Assembly (NCBI RefSeq): GCF_000591415.1
Contig: NZ_JEMF01000010.1
Coordinates: 1-60,780, forward strand
Length of the DNA: 60,780 bases
Source of the DNA: Cobetia crustatorum
GTDB taxonomy: Bacteria; Pseudomonadota; Gammaproteobacteria; Pseudomonadales; Halomonadaceae
Direction of reading: 5' to 3'
This document shows, one piece after another, positions 28,442 through 38,227 of the stretch. Each line of letters begins with the position of its first letter. Positions within the stretch are counted from its first letter, which is position 1. The position numbers and the translations under genes were made by a program. The notes under the pieces were generated by a model. The model was not told the DNA's origin and searched no databases. It saw nothing but the letters and a program-made list of their open reading frames with translations.

Positions 28442-29170
28442 ATGGCCGAGCCTGTCCAGACCCAGCCGCTGCTGGATGATGAATCCCTCGATATCCTCGA
28501 CGAATTCCTCGAATCCGACCTGGTCGGCCCGGAGGCGCTCGACATTATCAGTGCACACGGATTCATGTTGGCGCTAGCCATTGCGCCGCGTGAAGTGCCA
28601 TCCAGCCTGTGGTTGCCAGAACTGTTCCAGGGTCAGCCGGCCTACGAAAACCCACAACAGGAAGCCGACGTCGTCGCCCTGTTCGAGAAGATGCGCAGCA
28701 ATGCCATCGAGGCGCTTGAGCACGGCATACTGCCAGAGCTGCTGTTCGAGCTGGATCTTGGCGGCAGCGATCCGGTCGAGACGCCGATTGGCGATTGGTG
28801 TGCAGGCTTCATGGAAGGCGTTTTCATGGACGAAGAGGCATGGTTTGGCACACAGGAAGAGTCTGCTGCTGAGCTGCTGCTACCCTTCATGGCCATTTCC
28901 GGTGTCTTCGATGATGAAGACGCTGAAATCGGCGAGCTCATTGCTGACCCGATCGGCGCTCAGCGCTTCGTCAACCAGCTACCCGAGTTACTGCTGGATC
29001 TGTACCTGTTATATCGCGTGCCGCCGGAAAGCCCCAAGCCGTCACCACGCCGCAAGGGCTCTGCTGTTCCGGGTACCGTTGCACCTGGGGCTGCCGGTAT
29101 TCCGCGCAGCAAACACGCTGGTAACAAGGCCAGTGGCAAGGGGAATAAAAGCGGCGGAAAAAAGCGTTAA
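28442..29170 (+). CDS. YecA/UPF0149 family protein with a basic tail
   Basis: A 242-aa cytoplasmic protein. The acidic helical UPF0149 (YgfB/YecA) domain runs from about residue 10 to 195, with typical DWCAGFMEGVF and GQPAYENPQQ-like segments. The last 45 residues are unlike it: rich in Lys, Arg, Gly, Ser and Pro (ending GNKSGGKKR), and they lack the SEC-C zinc motif found at the end of some YecA proteins. Function is unknown; YgfB in Pseudomonas binds a transcription regulator. Start 28442 is the ATG; a TTG at 28421 is in frame. It is divergent from sprT. Confidence 0.88.
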   Translation: MAEPVQTQPLLDDESLDILDEFLESDLVGPEALDIISAHGFMLALAIAPREVPSSLWLPELFQGQPAYENPQQEADVVALFEKMRSNAIEALEHGILPELLFELDLGGSDPVETPIGDWCAGFMEGVFMDEEAWFGTQEESAAELLLPFMAISGVFDDEDAEIGELIADPIGAQRFVNQLPELLLDLYLLYRVPPESPKPSPRRKGSAVPGTVAPGAAGIPRSKHAGNKASGKGNKSGGKKR

Positions 29171-29193
29171 GATTTTGATATTTAGCCATATCT

Positions 29194-29231
29194 GCAAGAA
29201 CGGGCGGCCTTTAGGGGCCGCCCGTTCTTGC
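29194..29231. terminator. long hairpin between the converging YecA and cls genes
   Basis: Sixteen-base perfect arms (GCAAGAACGGGCGGCC and its inverse) around a 6-base loop. There is no clear T-run on either side, but the placement between convergent genes fits a bidirectional terminator. Confidence 0.7.
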
Positions 29232-29271
29232 ATGTTCGCTCAGATGATTAGCCGTGCGAGACAGAAAACAC

Positions 29272-30393
29272 TCAACGTAAACGCGTCACGAGACTATCAA
29301 GGGTGCCATAGCCCCATTCACGACAGCGCTGCAGCCAAGGCCGCTTCAGCCAGGCGGCCTGAGTAATCTCGACGCTATGTGTGAAGTGGTTCTCGAACAA
29401 CGCCGCCACATCAGCAGCAAAGCGATGGTCCTGCACCTCCTGATTGGCCTCGAGATTCCATTGCAGGCTCCAGTGATCGAAGTTGCACGAGCCAATCGTG
29501 ACCCAATCATCCGCCAGCGAAAATTTGGCATGCAGAAAGCTTGGCTGGAACTCATGAATACGCACTCCCGCCTTGAGCAATCGCGTGTAGAAGCGCTGAC
29601 CCGCTGAGCGCACACCGGGATGATCGTGATAATTACCGGCGATCAACAGGCGTACATCGATACCACGCCGTGCAGCACGCCGCAGACGACGTCGCATGCT
29701 GTAGGTTGGTACAAAGTAAGGCGTACATATCCATAGCCGCTTGCGGGCACTGCTGGATTGATGCTGCAAAGAGTGTCGAATGGCCTGATAGCGGAAACCA
29801 TGTCCCCAGACAACGCGTCCACGCATGCCGAGATAGCCATCGACACGGGTCGCGCTGACATTTACACCGCATACCGCCTGACGACTCCCCGGCCCAGCGC
29901 TGGCTGGCGAATCCCACACGCGTGCGAAGAGACGCACCCAATCACGTATGCAAGGCCCCTCGACGCGTACCGCCACCTCAGACCAGGCCTCGGCGAACAC
30001 ATCCACGGCACCAAATCCGCCCGTGAATCCGATCTCCCCGTCCACGACCAGCAACTTGCGATGATCACGCGTCAAGTTACCGCTTAACCGCCACCAGCGG
30101 AGTGGATTATAGATACGCAACTGAATACCGGCCTCAATCATGATCTGCCGATCTGCCTCATTGAGTCCTAGCGATCCGAAGCCATCCAACAGCACCAGCA
30201 CATTGACGCCACGTCTGCGGGCCGTACATAGGGCATCAATCAATACGCGACTTAAATGTCCGCTCTCGGCCAGGTAGAGTTCAAGCAGAATCGACTGCCG
30301 TGCTTCATCCACTGCCTTGAGCATGCCAGGCAGGAAGCGTGCGCCTTCCGGCAACAAGGTAAAACGATTGCCTGATCGCCACATCCCCAGCAT
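29272..30393 (-). CDS. phospholipase D-like protein, cardiolipin synthase B type
   Basis: A 373-aa protein with two PLD (HKD) motifs: HRKLLVVDGEIGFTGG and HAKFSLADDWVTIGSCNFD. It lacks the N-terminal membrane helices of ClsA, so it resembles ClsB, which makes cardiolipin from phosphatidylglycerol in the inner membrane. Start 30393 is favoured by a perfect AGGAGG 6 bases upstream. It is divergent from plsB; both act in phospholipid synthesis. Alternative: another PLD-family hydrolase. Confidence 0.88.
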   Translation of the reverse strand: MLGMWRSGNRFTLLPEGARFLPGMLKAVDEARQSILLELYLAESGHLSRVLIDALCTARRRGVNVLVLLDGFGSLGLNEADRQIMIEAGIQLRIYNPLRWWRLSGNLTRDHRKLLVVDGEIGFTGGFGAVDVFAEAWSEVAVRVEGPCIRDWVRLFARVWDSPASAGPGSRQAVCGVNVSATRVDGYLGMRGRVVWGHGFRYQAIRHSLQHQSSSARKRLWICTPYFVPTYSMRRRLRRAARRGIDVRLLIAGNYHDHPGVRSAGQRFYTRLLKAGVRIHEFQPSFLHAKFSLADDWVTIGSCNFDHWSLQWNLEANQEVQDHRFAADVAALFENHFTHSVEITQAAWLKRPWLQRCREWGYGTLDSLVTRLR

Positions 30394-30460
30394 ACCCAGC
30401 CTCCTGTAACGACAACACCCTGACATGACAACCGAGGTCGGCGTCACCAGACAGAATGCG

Positions 30461-30466
30461 TATAAT
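30461..30466 (+). promoter_or_regulatory. candidate -10 box for plsB
   Basis: A perfect TATAAT lies about 155 bases before the plsB start in the plsB-cls intergenic region, but no good -35 is seen at 16-18 bases. Low confidence. Confidence 0.3.
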
Positions 30467-30621
30467 GATCAATATCATGCACACGGCTGCGCGCACCAGC
30501 CAGACCCTGTAAAAGTACCAGTAAACCCTGATTCATCGCCTCTGACACATTACCTCTGATACCTATCGCGATGCTGTGTCCCTCAGCTGATCGTCTTCGA
30601 GCACACCTGCGAGACTCTCCC

Positions 30622-33156
30622 ATGTCGCCAGTCACCCTGCTAGTGCGCCCCTTGCGCAACCTCAGCCGCCGTCTACTGGACAAGTGGGTAGAGTTGCGCG
30701 CGGTAGAACCCGACATCAATGCGCTCGATCACAGTGCACTGAATCTCGATCCTGATCTGCCAGTGGTCTACGTCTTCCCTTATCAGGCGCTGTCGGATGA
30801 GCTGGTCGTCGAACAACTCTGTGAGGCTCGCGGTCTGCCCTCACCGACGCTGTCCTTGAGCATAGGTGACCTGAGGCTGCATCACTCACGCCTGCGGCTA
30901 TTGCGTCGCTCACGCAACGACAAGAGCTTGCTCTCACGCCGTTTGGCGCAGCTGATCGAGGCACTGGAGACCGCACCAGATGACGTTGAAGTGCAGCTGG
31001 TACCGGTCAGTGTGTTCTGGGGACGCGCACCGGGTAAGGAATTCGGCTTCTGGAAGTTCATCTCAGCTGACAGCTGGCGTGTCACAGGTGTACTGCGGCG
31101 TGCAATTGCCATCATTGTGCACGGTCGCTCGGTAGATGTTCACTTTGGTCAGCCGCTGAACCTGCACGAGGTGTTACGCGAAGGCCCCGAGGATAAGGCG
31201 CTGGCACGTCGCCGTGTTGCGCGGCTGCTGCGCGTGCATTTCCGTCGTGTGCGCACCCGTCTGCTCGGGCCAGACCTCTCTCATCGCCACACCATGATCC
31301 GCAATCTACAAAAGGCTCCCCCCGTACAGGATGTCATCGCCGAGCTAGCGCGTGAGCAGGATCAACGACCAGCACGGCTGGAAAAACGCGCACTGAAATA
31401 TGGCCGTGAAATCGCCTCGAACATGGGCTATCCGGTTCAGCGCTTCCTGGCACATGCCCTCAAGCGACTGTGGAACAAGCTCTACGATGGCGTTGAGGTG
31501 CGCGGCATGTCGCGCGTCAAGGCAATTGCCGGTGACTGCGAGCTAATCTATGTTCCCTGCCACCGCAGCCATATCGACTACCTGCTACTGTCCTACGTGC
31601 TGTTTCACGAAGGCTTGATGACACCACATGTCGCGGCTGGCAAGAATCTCGACATGCCGATCATCGGTCCGATTCTACGGCGCGGCGGTGCCTTCTTCCT
31701 GCGCCGTAGCTTCCGTGGCAATCGTCTGTACGGCGCGGTCTTTGATGAATATGTTCATCAGCTGATTACCCGTGGCCACCCGCTGGAATACTTCATCGAA
31801 GGTGGACGCTCACGCACTGGCCGTATGCTGCCGCCACGTCCGGGCATGCTGGCGATGACGCTGCGCTCCTTCTTGCGTGATACCCGTCGCGAAGTGGCTT
31901 TCGTGCCGGTCTATATCGGTTACGAGAAGGTGTTCGAGAGTGTCAGCTACCAGCGAGAGCTATCAGGAGCGAGCAAGAAGAAAGAGTCGCCGCTGGACCT
32001 GTTCCGCGTACTGGGCCAGCTCAAGCAACCCTTCGGCAAGGTCTACCTGAATATCGGTGAGCCACTCAAGTTGGGTGCTTGGCTGGATGAGAGCACACCT
32101 GACTGGCAGGCGAGTCGCCATCAACGTCGCCCCGAATGGCTAACGACGGCGGTGCCACAGCTGGGCCACGAGATCGCGACGCGCATCAATGCCGCCGCCG
32201 CCCTCAATCCTGTCTCGCTGACAGCGCTGGTGCTGCTCTCCACTGCGCACCATGCGATCGAGGCGAGCCTGATGCAGCGTCAGCTCGCCATGTTGGTACG
32301 CCTGGCAAGCAAGCTGCCGGGCCGTCAGGACCATACCCTACCCGATGGCGACCCTCAGGATTGGCTGGCACACTGCCAACACTTGGGATTGATCACCTTG
32401 CGCCCACAAAGCCTCGGTGAGCTGGTGATCGCCACGCCAGAGCAGGCCAGCCTGCTGACCTGGTATCGCAATAATGTCCTGCATCTGTTGGCGCTGCCGG
32501 CGTTGATCGCCTTCGCTTTCCGCAACAACCCGCAGTTCACGCTCGAGACGCTCTCCGATCAGATCAGCCCCGCCTGGCCGGTGCTGGTACGAGAGCTGTT
32601 CGTGCCGGAATCCGCCGACCTGACGGCAGATATCGCCACGACACTGGCATTACTGAGCGAAGAGGGCCTGCTAGAGCATCAACCGGCTACTTGCGACACG
32701 CCTGCTCGCTGGTCACGTCCTGTCGCCAGCAAGGAGCCTTCCGAGCAGCTACGCCTACTCGCTCAGCCAGTCCAACCCACGCTGGAGCGCGGCTATCTGT
32801 TGCTCGCCGTGTTGTTGCAGCATGGCAGCGGCACACTGGATCGCGAGGCACTGGAGAATCACTCTGGCGCGCTGGCAGAGCGCCTGACGCTATTGTCAGG
32901 GCTCAATGCACCAGAGTTCTTCGACAAGCGCCTGTTTAGCGGATTGCTTGATACGTTACTGGAGCTGGACTTCATCTGGCTGGAAGACGGCAGACTGTGC
33001 TTCAGCGAAGCGCTTGAGGAGCTGCAACTGCGGGGCCGTGACCTGTTCGACCCCGCGCTACGCCATCGCCTGCAGCATGTGCGCCTGCGCAACAAGGAGA
33101 CCGAGGGTGAATCTGAGAGTGAGCCTGAGAGCGAGGATAGTCCTGCCAGCGAGTAA
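30622..33156 (+). CDS. plsB: glycerol-3-phosphate 1-O-acyltransferase PlsB
   Basis: Membrane-bound enzyme making lysophosphatidic acid, the first step of phospholipid synthesis. The 844-aa protein matches the large PlsB family. It has the catalytic HX4D block (CHRSHIDYLL), the glycerol-phosphate-binding segments GGAFFLRRSFRGN and YFIEGGRSRTGR, and PVYIGYEKV. The tail is acidic and low-complexity (ESESEPESEDSP). Start 30622 (MSPVTLLVRPLR) is the first Met in good context; an upstream in-frame Met at 30571 seems too far. Confidence 0.97.
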   Translation: MSPVTLLVRPLRNLSRRLLDKWVELRAVEPDINALDHSALNLDPDLPVVYVFPYQALSDELVVEQLCEARGLPSPTLSLSIGDLRLHHSRLRLLRRSRNDKSLLSRRLAQLIEALETAPDDVEVQLVPVSVFWGRAPGKEFGFWKFISADSWRVTGVLRRAIAIIVHGRSVDVHFGQPLNLHEVLREGPEDKALARRRVARLLRVHFRRVRTRLLGPDLSHRHTMIRNLQKAPPVQDVIAELAREQDQRPARLEKRALKYGREIASNMGYPVQRFLAHALKRLWNKLYDGVEVRGMSRVKAIAGDCELIYVPCHRSHIDYLLLSYVLFHEGLMTPHVAAGKNLDMPIIGPILRRGGAFFLRRSFRGNRLYGAVFDEYVHQLITRGHPLEYFIEGGRSRTGRMLPPRPGMLAMTLRSFLRDTRREVAFVPVYIGYEKVFESVSYQRELSGASKKKESPLDLFRVLGQLKQPFGKVYLNIGEPLKLGAWLDESTPDWQASRHQRRPEWLTTAVPQLGHEIATRINAAAALNPVSLTALVLLSTAHHAIEASLMQRQLAMLVRLASKLPGRQDHTLPDGDPQDWLAHCQHLGLITLRPQSLGELVIATPEQASLLTWYRNNVLHLLALPALIAFAFRNNPQFTLETLSDQISPAWPVLVRELFVPESADLTADIATTLALLSEEGLLEHQPATCDTPARWSRPVASKEPSEQLRLLAQPVQPTLERGYLLLAVLLQHGSGTLDREALENHSGALAERLTLLSGLNAPEFFDKRLFSGLLDTLLELDFIWLEDGRLCFSEALEELQLRGRDLFDPALRHRLQHVRLRNKETEGESESEPESEDSPASE

Positions 33157-33187
33157 TGATTGCCCCTTCATCATGCCAGCCAGATAA

Positions 33188-33227
33188 AAAGACCCCGCTT
33201 GCGACTCTCATCGCAAGCGGGGTCTTT
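33188..33227. terminator. bidirectional terminator between plsB and rsmJ
   Basis: AAAGACCCCGCTTGCGA pairs perfectly with TCGCAAGCGGGGTCTTT over 17 bases, loop 6, with A/T runs at both ends. Confidence 0.93.
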
Positions 33228-33252
33228 AGGTTTCTTAAGGCTTGACGCCGGC

Positions 33253-34080
33253 CTAGCGCAGCGCCTGCTTCACATAGACATCGTAGCGACTGGTCTTCTC
33301 TTCCACCATGTGACTCGGCGCGATGCCGCCAATCGGTTCAGCCTTGCGCGGGCGCTTGACCACTACACGATGCGTGGCGACCTCAAGCGCTGCCGCAAGC
33401 AAAGCGGGGGCATCGGCATCATCGCCTGCCAGCGTGCGGAAGACGCGCATCTCCTTCTTCACCAACGCCGACTTGTCCCGGTGCGGATACATAGGATCCA
33501 GATGCACCACCTGCGGCGGGTGATCCCACTGCGCGACCAGCTCCCCCAGTTCCTGCGTGGCGTCCCCGTGCAAGGCTTGCATGCGCAACACTATCTCACG
33601 CACCTCCTCGTCCCAGCAGCCCTGCGCCCGCGTCAGTCCATCGACCAGGATCGCTGCAGTGGCCGCAACACGCTCCACCATCAGCACCGGTGCCCCAAGG
33701 CTTGCCAGCACGAAGGCATCGCGCCCAAGACCTGCTGTCGCGTCGACAACACTGGGTAGCGCACCACGATTCAGGCCACAGGCGCGGGCAATCAGCTGAT
33801 TGCGACCGCCACCGAAGCGGCGGCGATGATCGACACGCCCCGCCACGAAATCCACACACAGCGGCTTGCCGTATTCACGCTCATCACCAGCAATCACCAA
33901 CCGCAGCGCCCCCTGCTCATCCAACTGTACATCCAGCAACAGTGACGGCAGGGCGTCGTCATCACGAATCGCAATGCCGAAGTGGGCGGCCAGTGTCGCA
34001 AGCTCCGGACGCGCGTCAACACGAGAGCGAGCAATGGCAATTACGGGGGCCGTGGCATCAGGGGCAACGATAGGGCACAT
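33253..34080 (-). CDS. rsmJ: 16S rRNA m2G1516 methyltransferase RsmJ
   Basis: SAM-dependent methyltransferase acting on G1516 of 16S rRNA. The 275-aa protein has the family blocks [18 protein letters not shown] (SAM binding) and [20 protein letters not shown], with C-terminal [12 protein letters not shown]. Start 34080 (MCPIVAPDA) gives a normal-length protein; the frame is open further upstream. It shares its terminator region with plsB. Confidence 0.95.
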   Translation of the reverse strand: MCPIVAPDATAPVIAIARSRVDARPELATLAAHFGIAIRDDDALPSLLLDVQLDEQGALRLVIAGDEREYGKPLCVDFVAGRVDHRRRFGGGRNQLIARACGLNRGALPSVVDATAGLGRDAFVLASLGAPVLMVERVAATAAILVDGLTRAQGCWDEEVREIVLRMQALHGDATQELGELVAQWDHPPQVVHLDPMYPHRDKSALVKKEMRVFRTLAGDDADAPALLAAALEVATHRVVVKRPRKAEPIGGIAPSHMVEEKTSRYDVYVKQALR

Positions 34081-34154
34081 GAAACAGACTCGGTGAGTGA
34101 CGAAAGAAAAAGATTCAGGCGCTCGGGCACCTTGATGACAGGCTGACAGAAACG

Positions 34155-34184
34155 CTGACGGCGCCGCAAGTGCGACGCCGTCAG
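34155..34184 (-). terminator. possible weak terminator after uppP
   Basis: CTGACGGCG pairs with CGCCGTCAG over 9 bases, with further partial pairing in the loop, followed on the minus strand by CGTTTCTG. Confidence 0.5.
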
Positions 34185-34214
34185 TAGTCAAGCTTACGCC
34201 ATCCAGCGTAACGC

Positions 34215-35030
34215 TTACAGCAGCAACATGCCGAACAGCAGGCCACCCAGCAGCAAGCGATAGATCACGAACGGCAACATGCCGATGCTATCGATTGCCT
34301 TGAGGAACAACTTGATGCAGACCAGTGCCGACAGGAAGGACAGCAGGACACCCAGCGCCACATCAAATAGCTGCGCCTCGGTACCCGTCTCGATCAACTC
34401 CAGCCCCTTGAGCCCCCCGGCCGCCAGAATCAGCGGAATCGACAGCAGGAAAGAGAAGCGCGCAGCGCTCTGGCGTTCGAAGCCCAGAATCAGTGCAGCA
34501 GTGATGGTGATACCGGAGCGAGACGTACCGGGAATCAGCGCCAGCGCCTGAAACAGGCCAATGATCAGCGCACCTTTCAAGGTCAGCGTCGCCAGATCAC
34601 GCGTACGTGTCCCCTTGGCATCCGCCCACCACAGCAACAGACCAAACACGATGGTCGTCGTCCCGATCACGGCAATGGAGCGCCCAGCCGTTTCTACCAC
34701 ATCACCGAACAATCCCCCGAAGATGACGGCCGGCAGCGTCGCCAGCAATACTGCCCACCCGAGGCGACTATCTTCCGTCTGACGAGTGGCTAGCGTGCCA
34801 GAACCACTGAACTGACCAAACCAGCCACCCAGAATATTGATGACATCCTTGCGAAAGGCCATCACCACGGCGAGCAGCGTACCGATGTGAACTGCGACAT
34901 CGAAGGCCAACCCTTGATCTGGCCAGCCAAACACCTGAGACGGCAGAATCAGGTGAGCCGAGGACGAGATCGGGAGAAATTCCGTCAGCCCCTGAATGAT
35001 GGCCAATGCCACCACATGCATGAGTTCCAT
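34215..35030 (-). CDS. uppP: undecaprenyl-diphosphatase UppP (BacA)
   Basis: Inner-membrane phosphatase that recycles the undecaprenyl carrier for peptidoglycan and other envelope polymers; overproduction gives bacitracin resistance. The 271-aa protein has the two signature motifs [15 protein letters not shown] and [14 protein letters not shown] and about eight helices. Start 35030 follows AAGGA at good spacing. The next gene upstream on this strand is tsaB, about 110 bases away. Confidence 0.97.
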   Translation of the reverse strand: MELMHVVALAIIQGLTEFLPISSSAHLILPSQVFGWPDQGLAFDVAVHIGTLLAVVMAFRKDVINILGGWFGQFSGSGTLATRQTEDSRLGWAVLLATLPAVIFGGLFGDVVETAGRSIAVIGTTTIVFGLLLWWADAKGTRTRDLATLTLKGALIIGLFQALALIPGTSRSGITITAALILGFERQSAARFSFLLSIPLILAAGGLKGLELIETGTEAQLFDVALGVLLSFLSALVCIKLFLKAIDSIGMLPFVIYRLLLGGLLFGMLLL

Positions 35031-35143
35031 GAAAAATCCTTTTTAAACATCGGGCCTCAGATAGCCCACACGGACGACAAGAGTGGCGTCACGCTTGATA
35101 GAACAGTTTGACGATAAAACCTTGTACCAATCTTATGAGGCGA

Positions 35144-35839
35144 TCAGCGCCACGCGACTTCATTGCGCAGATAAACCGGCTGCGCCTCGACGGCAGGTAC
35201 GGCCTCACCACGGGCAAACGCCTGTGCTGCCAGCATCACCATGTCCTCGGCATCTGGCTGGGGCTCTGGCAGACGCTGCGCCAGGCTGGCACGCAGCACT
35301 TCAGGCAGTTCGTCATGCATGACCAGACCAGAGCCAATCGCCAACCAGTCATGCTCACGCAGGTCTGTCGGTAACTCGAGCAGTCCCGGTGCACAGACTT
35401 GCTCTGGCAGCACCTGCTCGATATTCAACTCGCCATCACTGCGCGTCATGACGCGGTAAGCGCCGGTGTAGAGTTCACCCATGCGAGCATCAAGCATCGG
35501 CAACACGAAGCGTGCGTGGTGATGACGATGGGCCTGCAGCGCCAGCGCCTTGAGCGTCGAGACCCCAATGACGGGGCAGTTGAGCCCGAACGCCAGCCCT
35601 TGAATAGTGCCGGCAGCGATACGCAGGCCGGTAAAAGAACCTGGCCCGTGGCCGTAGGCCAGTGCGTCGAGGTCATTCAAGGCGACATCAGCCCTCGCGA
35701 GGAGTGCCTCAATCATCGGCATCATCAGCTGGGTATGCTGACGAGGGGCCTCACAACGCTCGGCAGTAACAACGCCGTCTTGCCATAGGGCAACGGAACA
35801 GGCGGAGGAGGATGCATCAATGGCCAGAAGCGTGGTCAT
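35144..35839 (-). CDS. tsaB: tRNA t6A biosynthesis protein TsaB
   Basis: Dimerising partner of TsaD in making N6-threonylcarbamoyladenosine at tRNA position 37. It has an ASKHA-fold N-terminus (LAIDASSSACSVAL) and the family block LAYGHGPGSFTGLRIA. The length of 231 aa is normal. It lies downstream of adk on the same strand, separated by a terminator, an adjacency common in this group of bacteria. Start 35839 (MTTLLAIDASS) matches the family. Confidence 0.96.
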   Translation of the reverse strand: MTTLLAIDASSSACSVALWQDGVVTAERCEAPRQHTQLMMPMIEALLARADVALNDLDALAYGHGPGSFTGLRIAAGTIQGLAFGLNCPVIGVSTLKALALQAHRHHHARFVLPMLDARMGELYTGAYRVMTRSDGELNIEQVLPEQVCAPGLLELPTDLREHDWLAIGSGLVMHDELPEVLRASLAQRLPEPQPDAEDMVMLAAQAFARGEAVPAVEAQPVYLRNEVAWR

Positions 35840-36014
35840 GGGCGGTTCGTCGTCAGAAAAATGTGACGCGATTCTACCTGTCCGCCGTAAGCAGCAAAAG
35901 ACGCAGGCTGTCCACGGCAGGTGTCGGCAGCGGGCGTCAGTCGTGCCGTACCCCCCGCAGCCACGCTGGAGAGTGAAATACCGCAACTCACGATTTCTTT
36001 TTCATACCCCTAAA

Positions 36015-36047
36015 AAAACGCCCGCAGACAATGTCTGCGGGCGTTTT
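36015..36047 (-). terminator. intrinsic terminator of adk
   Basis: AAAACGCCCGCAGAC pairs perfectly with GTCTGCGGGCGTTTT, loop 3; on the minus strand a run of T follows. Confidence 0.93.
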
Positions 36048-36092
36048 CGAATCGCGTCAGTCATGCAATGTTGCAATGACGGGTAGCGGCGC

Positions 36093-37148
<1,056 letters not shown>

Positions 37149-37178
37149 TGCCCCTGCGACTCTGAGTCGCAGGGGCAC
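37149..37178 (-). terminator. intrinsic terminator of the TerC gene
   Basis: Perfect 14-base arms (GTGCCCCTGCGACT and its inverse) with a 2-base centre; the minus strand continues TTTTGTTTG. Confidence 0.9.
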
Positions 37179-37209
37179 CGGAAAATTCAAGCGGTTTGCA
37201 CGTGAACGC

Positions 37210-37971
37210 TTATTCGGTCGTCTTTTCTGCCTGGCTACTCCGACGCAGATGCACTGCCTTGGCGCGCTTGCCGCGCAGACGGATATTGAGCATCTCCACC
37301 GCCAGCGAGAAAGCCATTGCCACATAGATATAGCCCTTGGGAACGTGAACCCCAAAGCCTTCCACCATCAGCATCATGCCGACCATGATCAGGAAGGACA
37401 GCGCCAGCATCTTGATGGTCGGGTGGCTATCGACGAAGTCGCCAATCGGCTTGGCGGCTACCATCATGATGCCCACCGAGATGACGATGGCGATGATCAT
37501 GACCATGAGCTGATCTACCATTCCGACGGCCGTGATCACCGAATCCAGCGAGAAGACGATGTCGATCAGTGCAATCTGGAGCATGATCGCCATGAAGCTG
37601 GCCCCCCCTTTCTTCGCACCCTCTTCCGCGGGATCCTCCCCTTCCAGATTGGCATGAATCTCATGGGTACTCTTGCCGAGCAGGAACAGTCCGCCGAAGA
37701 CCAGAATCAGATCACGCCCGGAGAAACTGAAGTCCGCCACGCTGAACAACGGCGCGGTCAGTGACATCAGCCACGACAACGACAGTAGCAACACGATACG
37801 CATGCCCATCGCCAACCCAAGCCCGATCATGCGGCCACGTTGACGCTGAGACTCCGGCAGACGTGCCACCAGAATCGACAGGAAGATGATGTTGTCGATA
37901 CCCAACACGATTTCCAGTGCGGTCAGGGTTGCCAGGGCCACCCACGCCGAAGGGTCCATCAGCCATTCCAT
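37210..37971 (-). CDS. TerC family integral membrane protein
   Basis: A 253-aa inner-membrane protein of the TerC/YgdQ family, seven to eight helices. The N-terminal block LTALEIVLGIDNIIFLSI carries the conserved acidic residues, repeated in IDIVFSLDSVITAVGM. These proteins are linked to metal (often manganese) export near the Sec machinery in other bacteria; the substrate here is not known. Start 37971 (MEWLMDPSAW). Monocistronic, with its own terminator. Confidence 0.94.
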   Translation of the reverse strand: MEWLMDPSAWVALATLTALEIVLGIDNIIFLSILVARLPESQRQRGRMIGLGLAMGMRIVLLLSLSWLMSLTAPLFSVADFSFSGRDLILVFGGLFLLGKSTHEIHANLEGEDPAEEGAKKGGASFMAIMLQIALIDIVFSLDSVITAVGMVDQLMVMIIAIVISVGIMMVAAKPIGDFVDSHPTIKMLALSFLIMVGMMLMVEGFGVHVPKGYIYVAMAFSLAVEMLNIRLRGKRAKAVHLRRSSQAEKTTE

Positions 37972-38157
37972 TGCCTTGCTCCTTGACCGATCCAATAGGG
38001 TTCAGTGAAGCGCGCCTGCTGACGCCCGTCCCCCATCATCCGATGAGTCGCGCCACGGCACTCTTCCTGGCAGGAATCATGGCATGTTGCGTGAATCAGC
38101 AACAGATATGCCGTCATTGACGCGCCAACGCTCTCGAGATGCGCCAGACACAAAAAA

Positions 38158-38181
38158 AACGGCCTCCCGAAGGAGGCCGTT
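38158..38181 (-). terminator. intrinsic terminator of aceE-aceF
   Basis: AACGGCCTCC pairs with GGAGGCCGTT around a 4-base loop; on the minus strand eight T follow directly. Confidence 0.93.
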
Positions 38182-38227
38182 CTGTCAGTGAGCAATACGT
38201 CGCTCACAGAGATGACTGCATCTGTCG

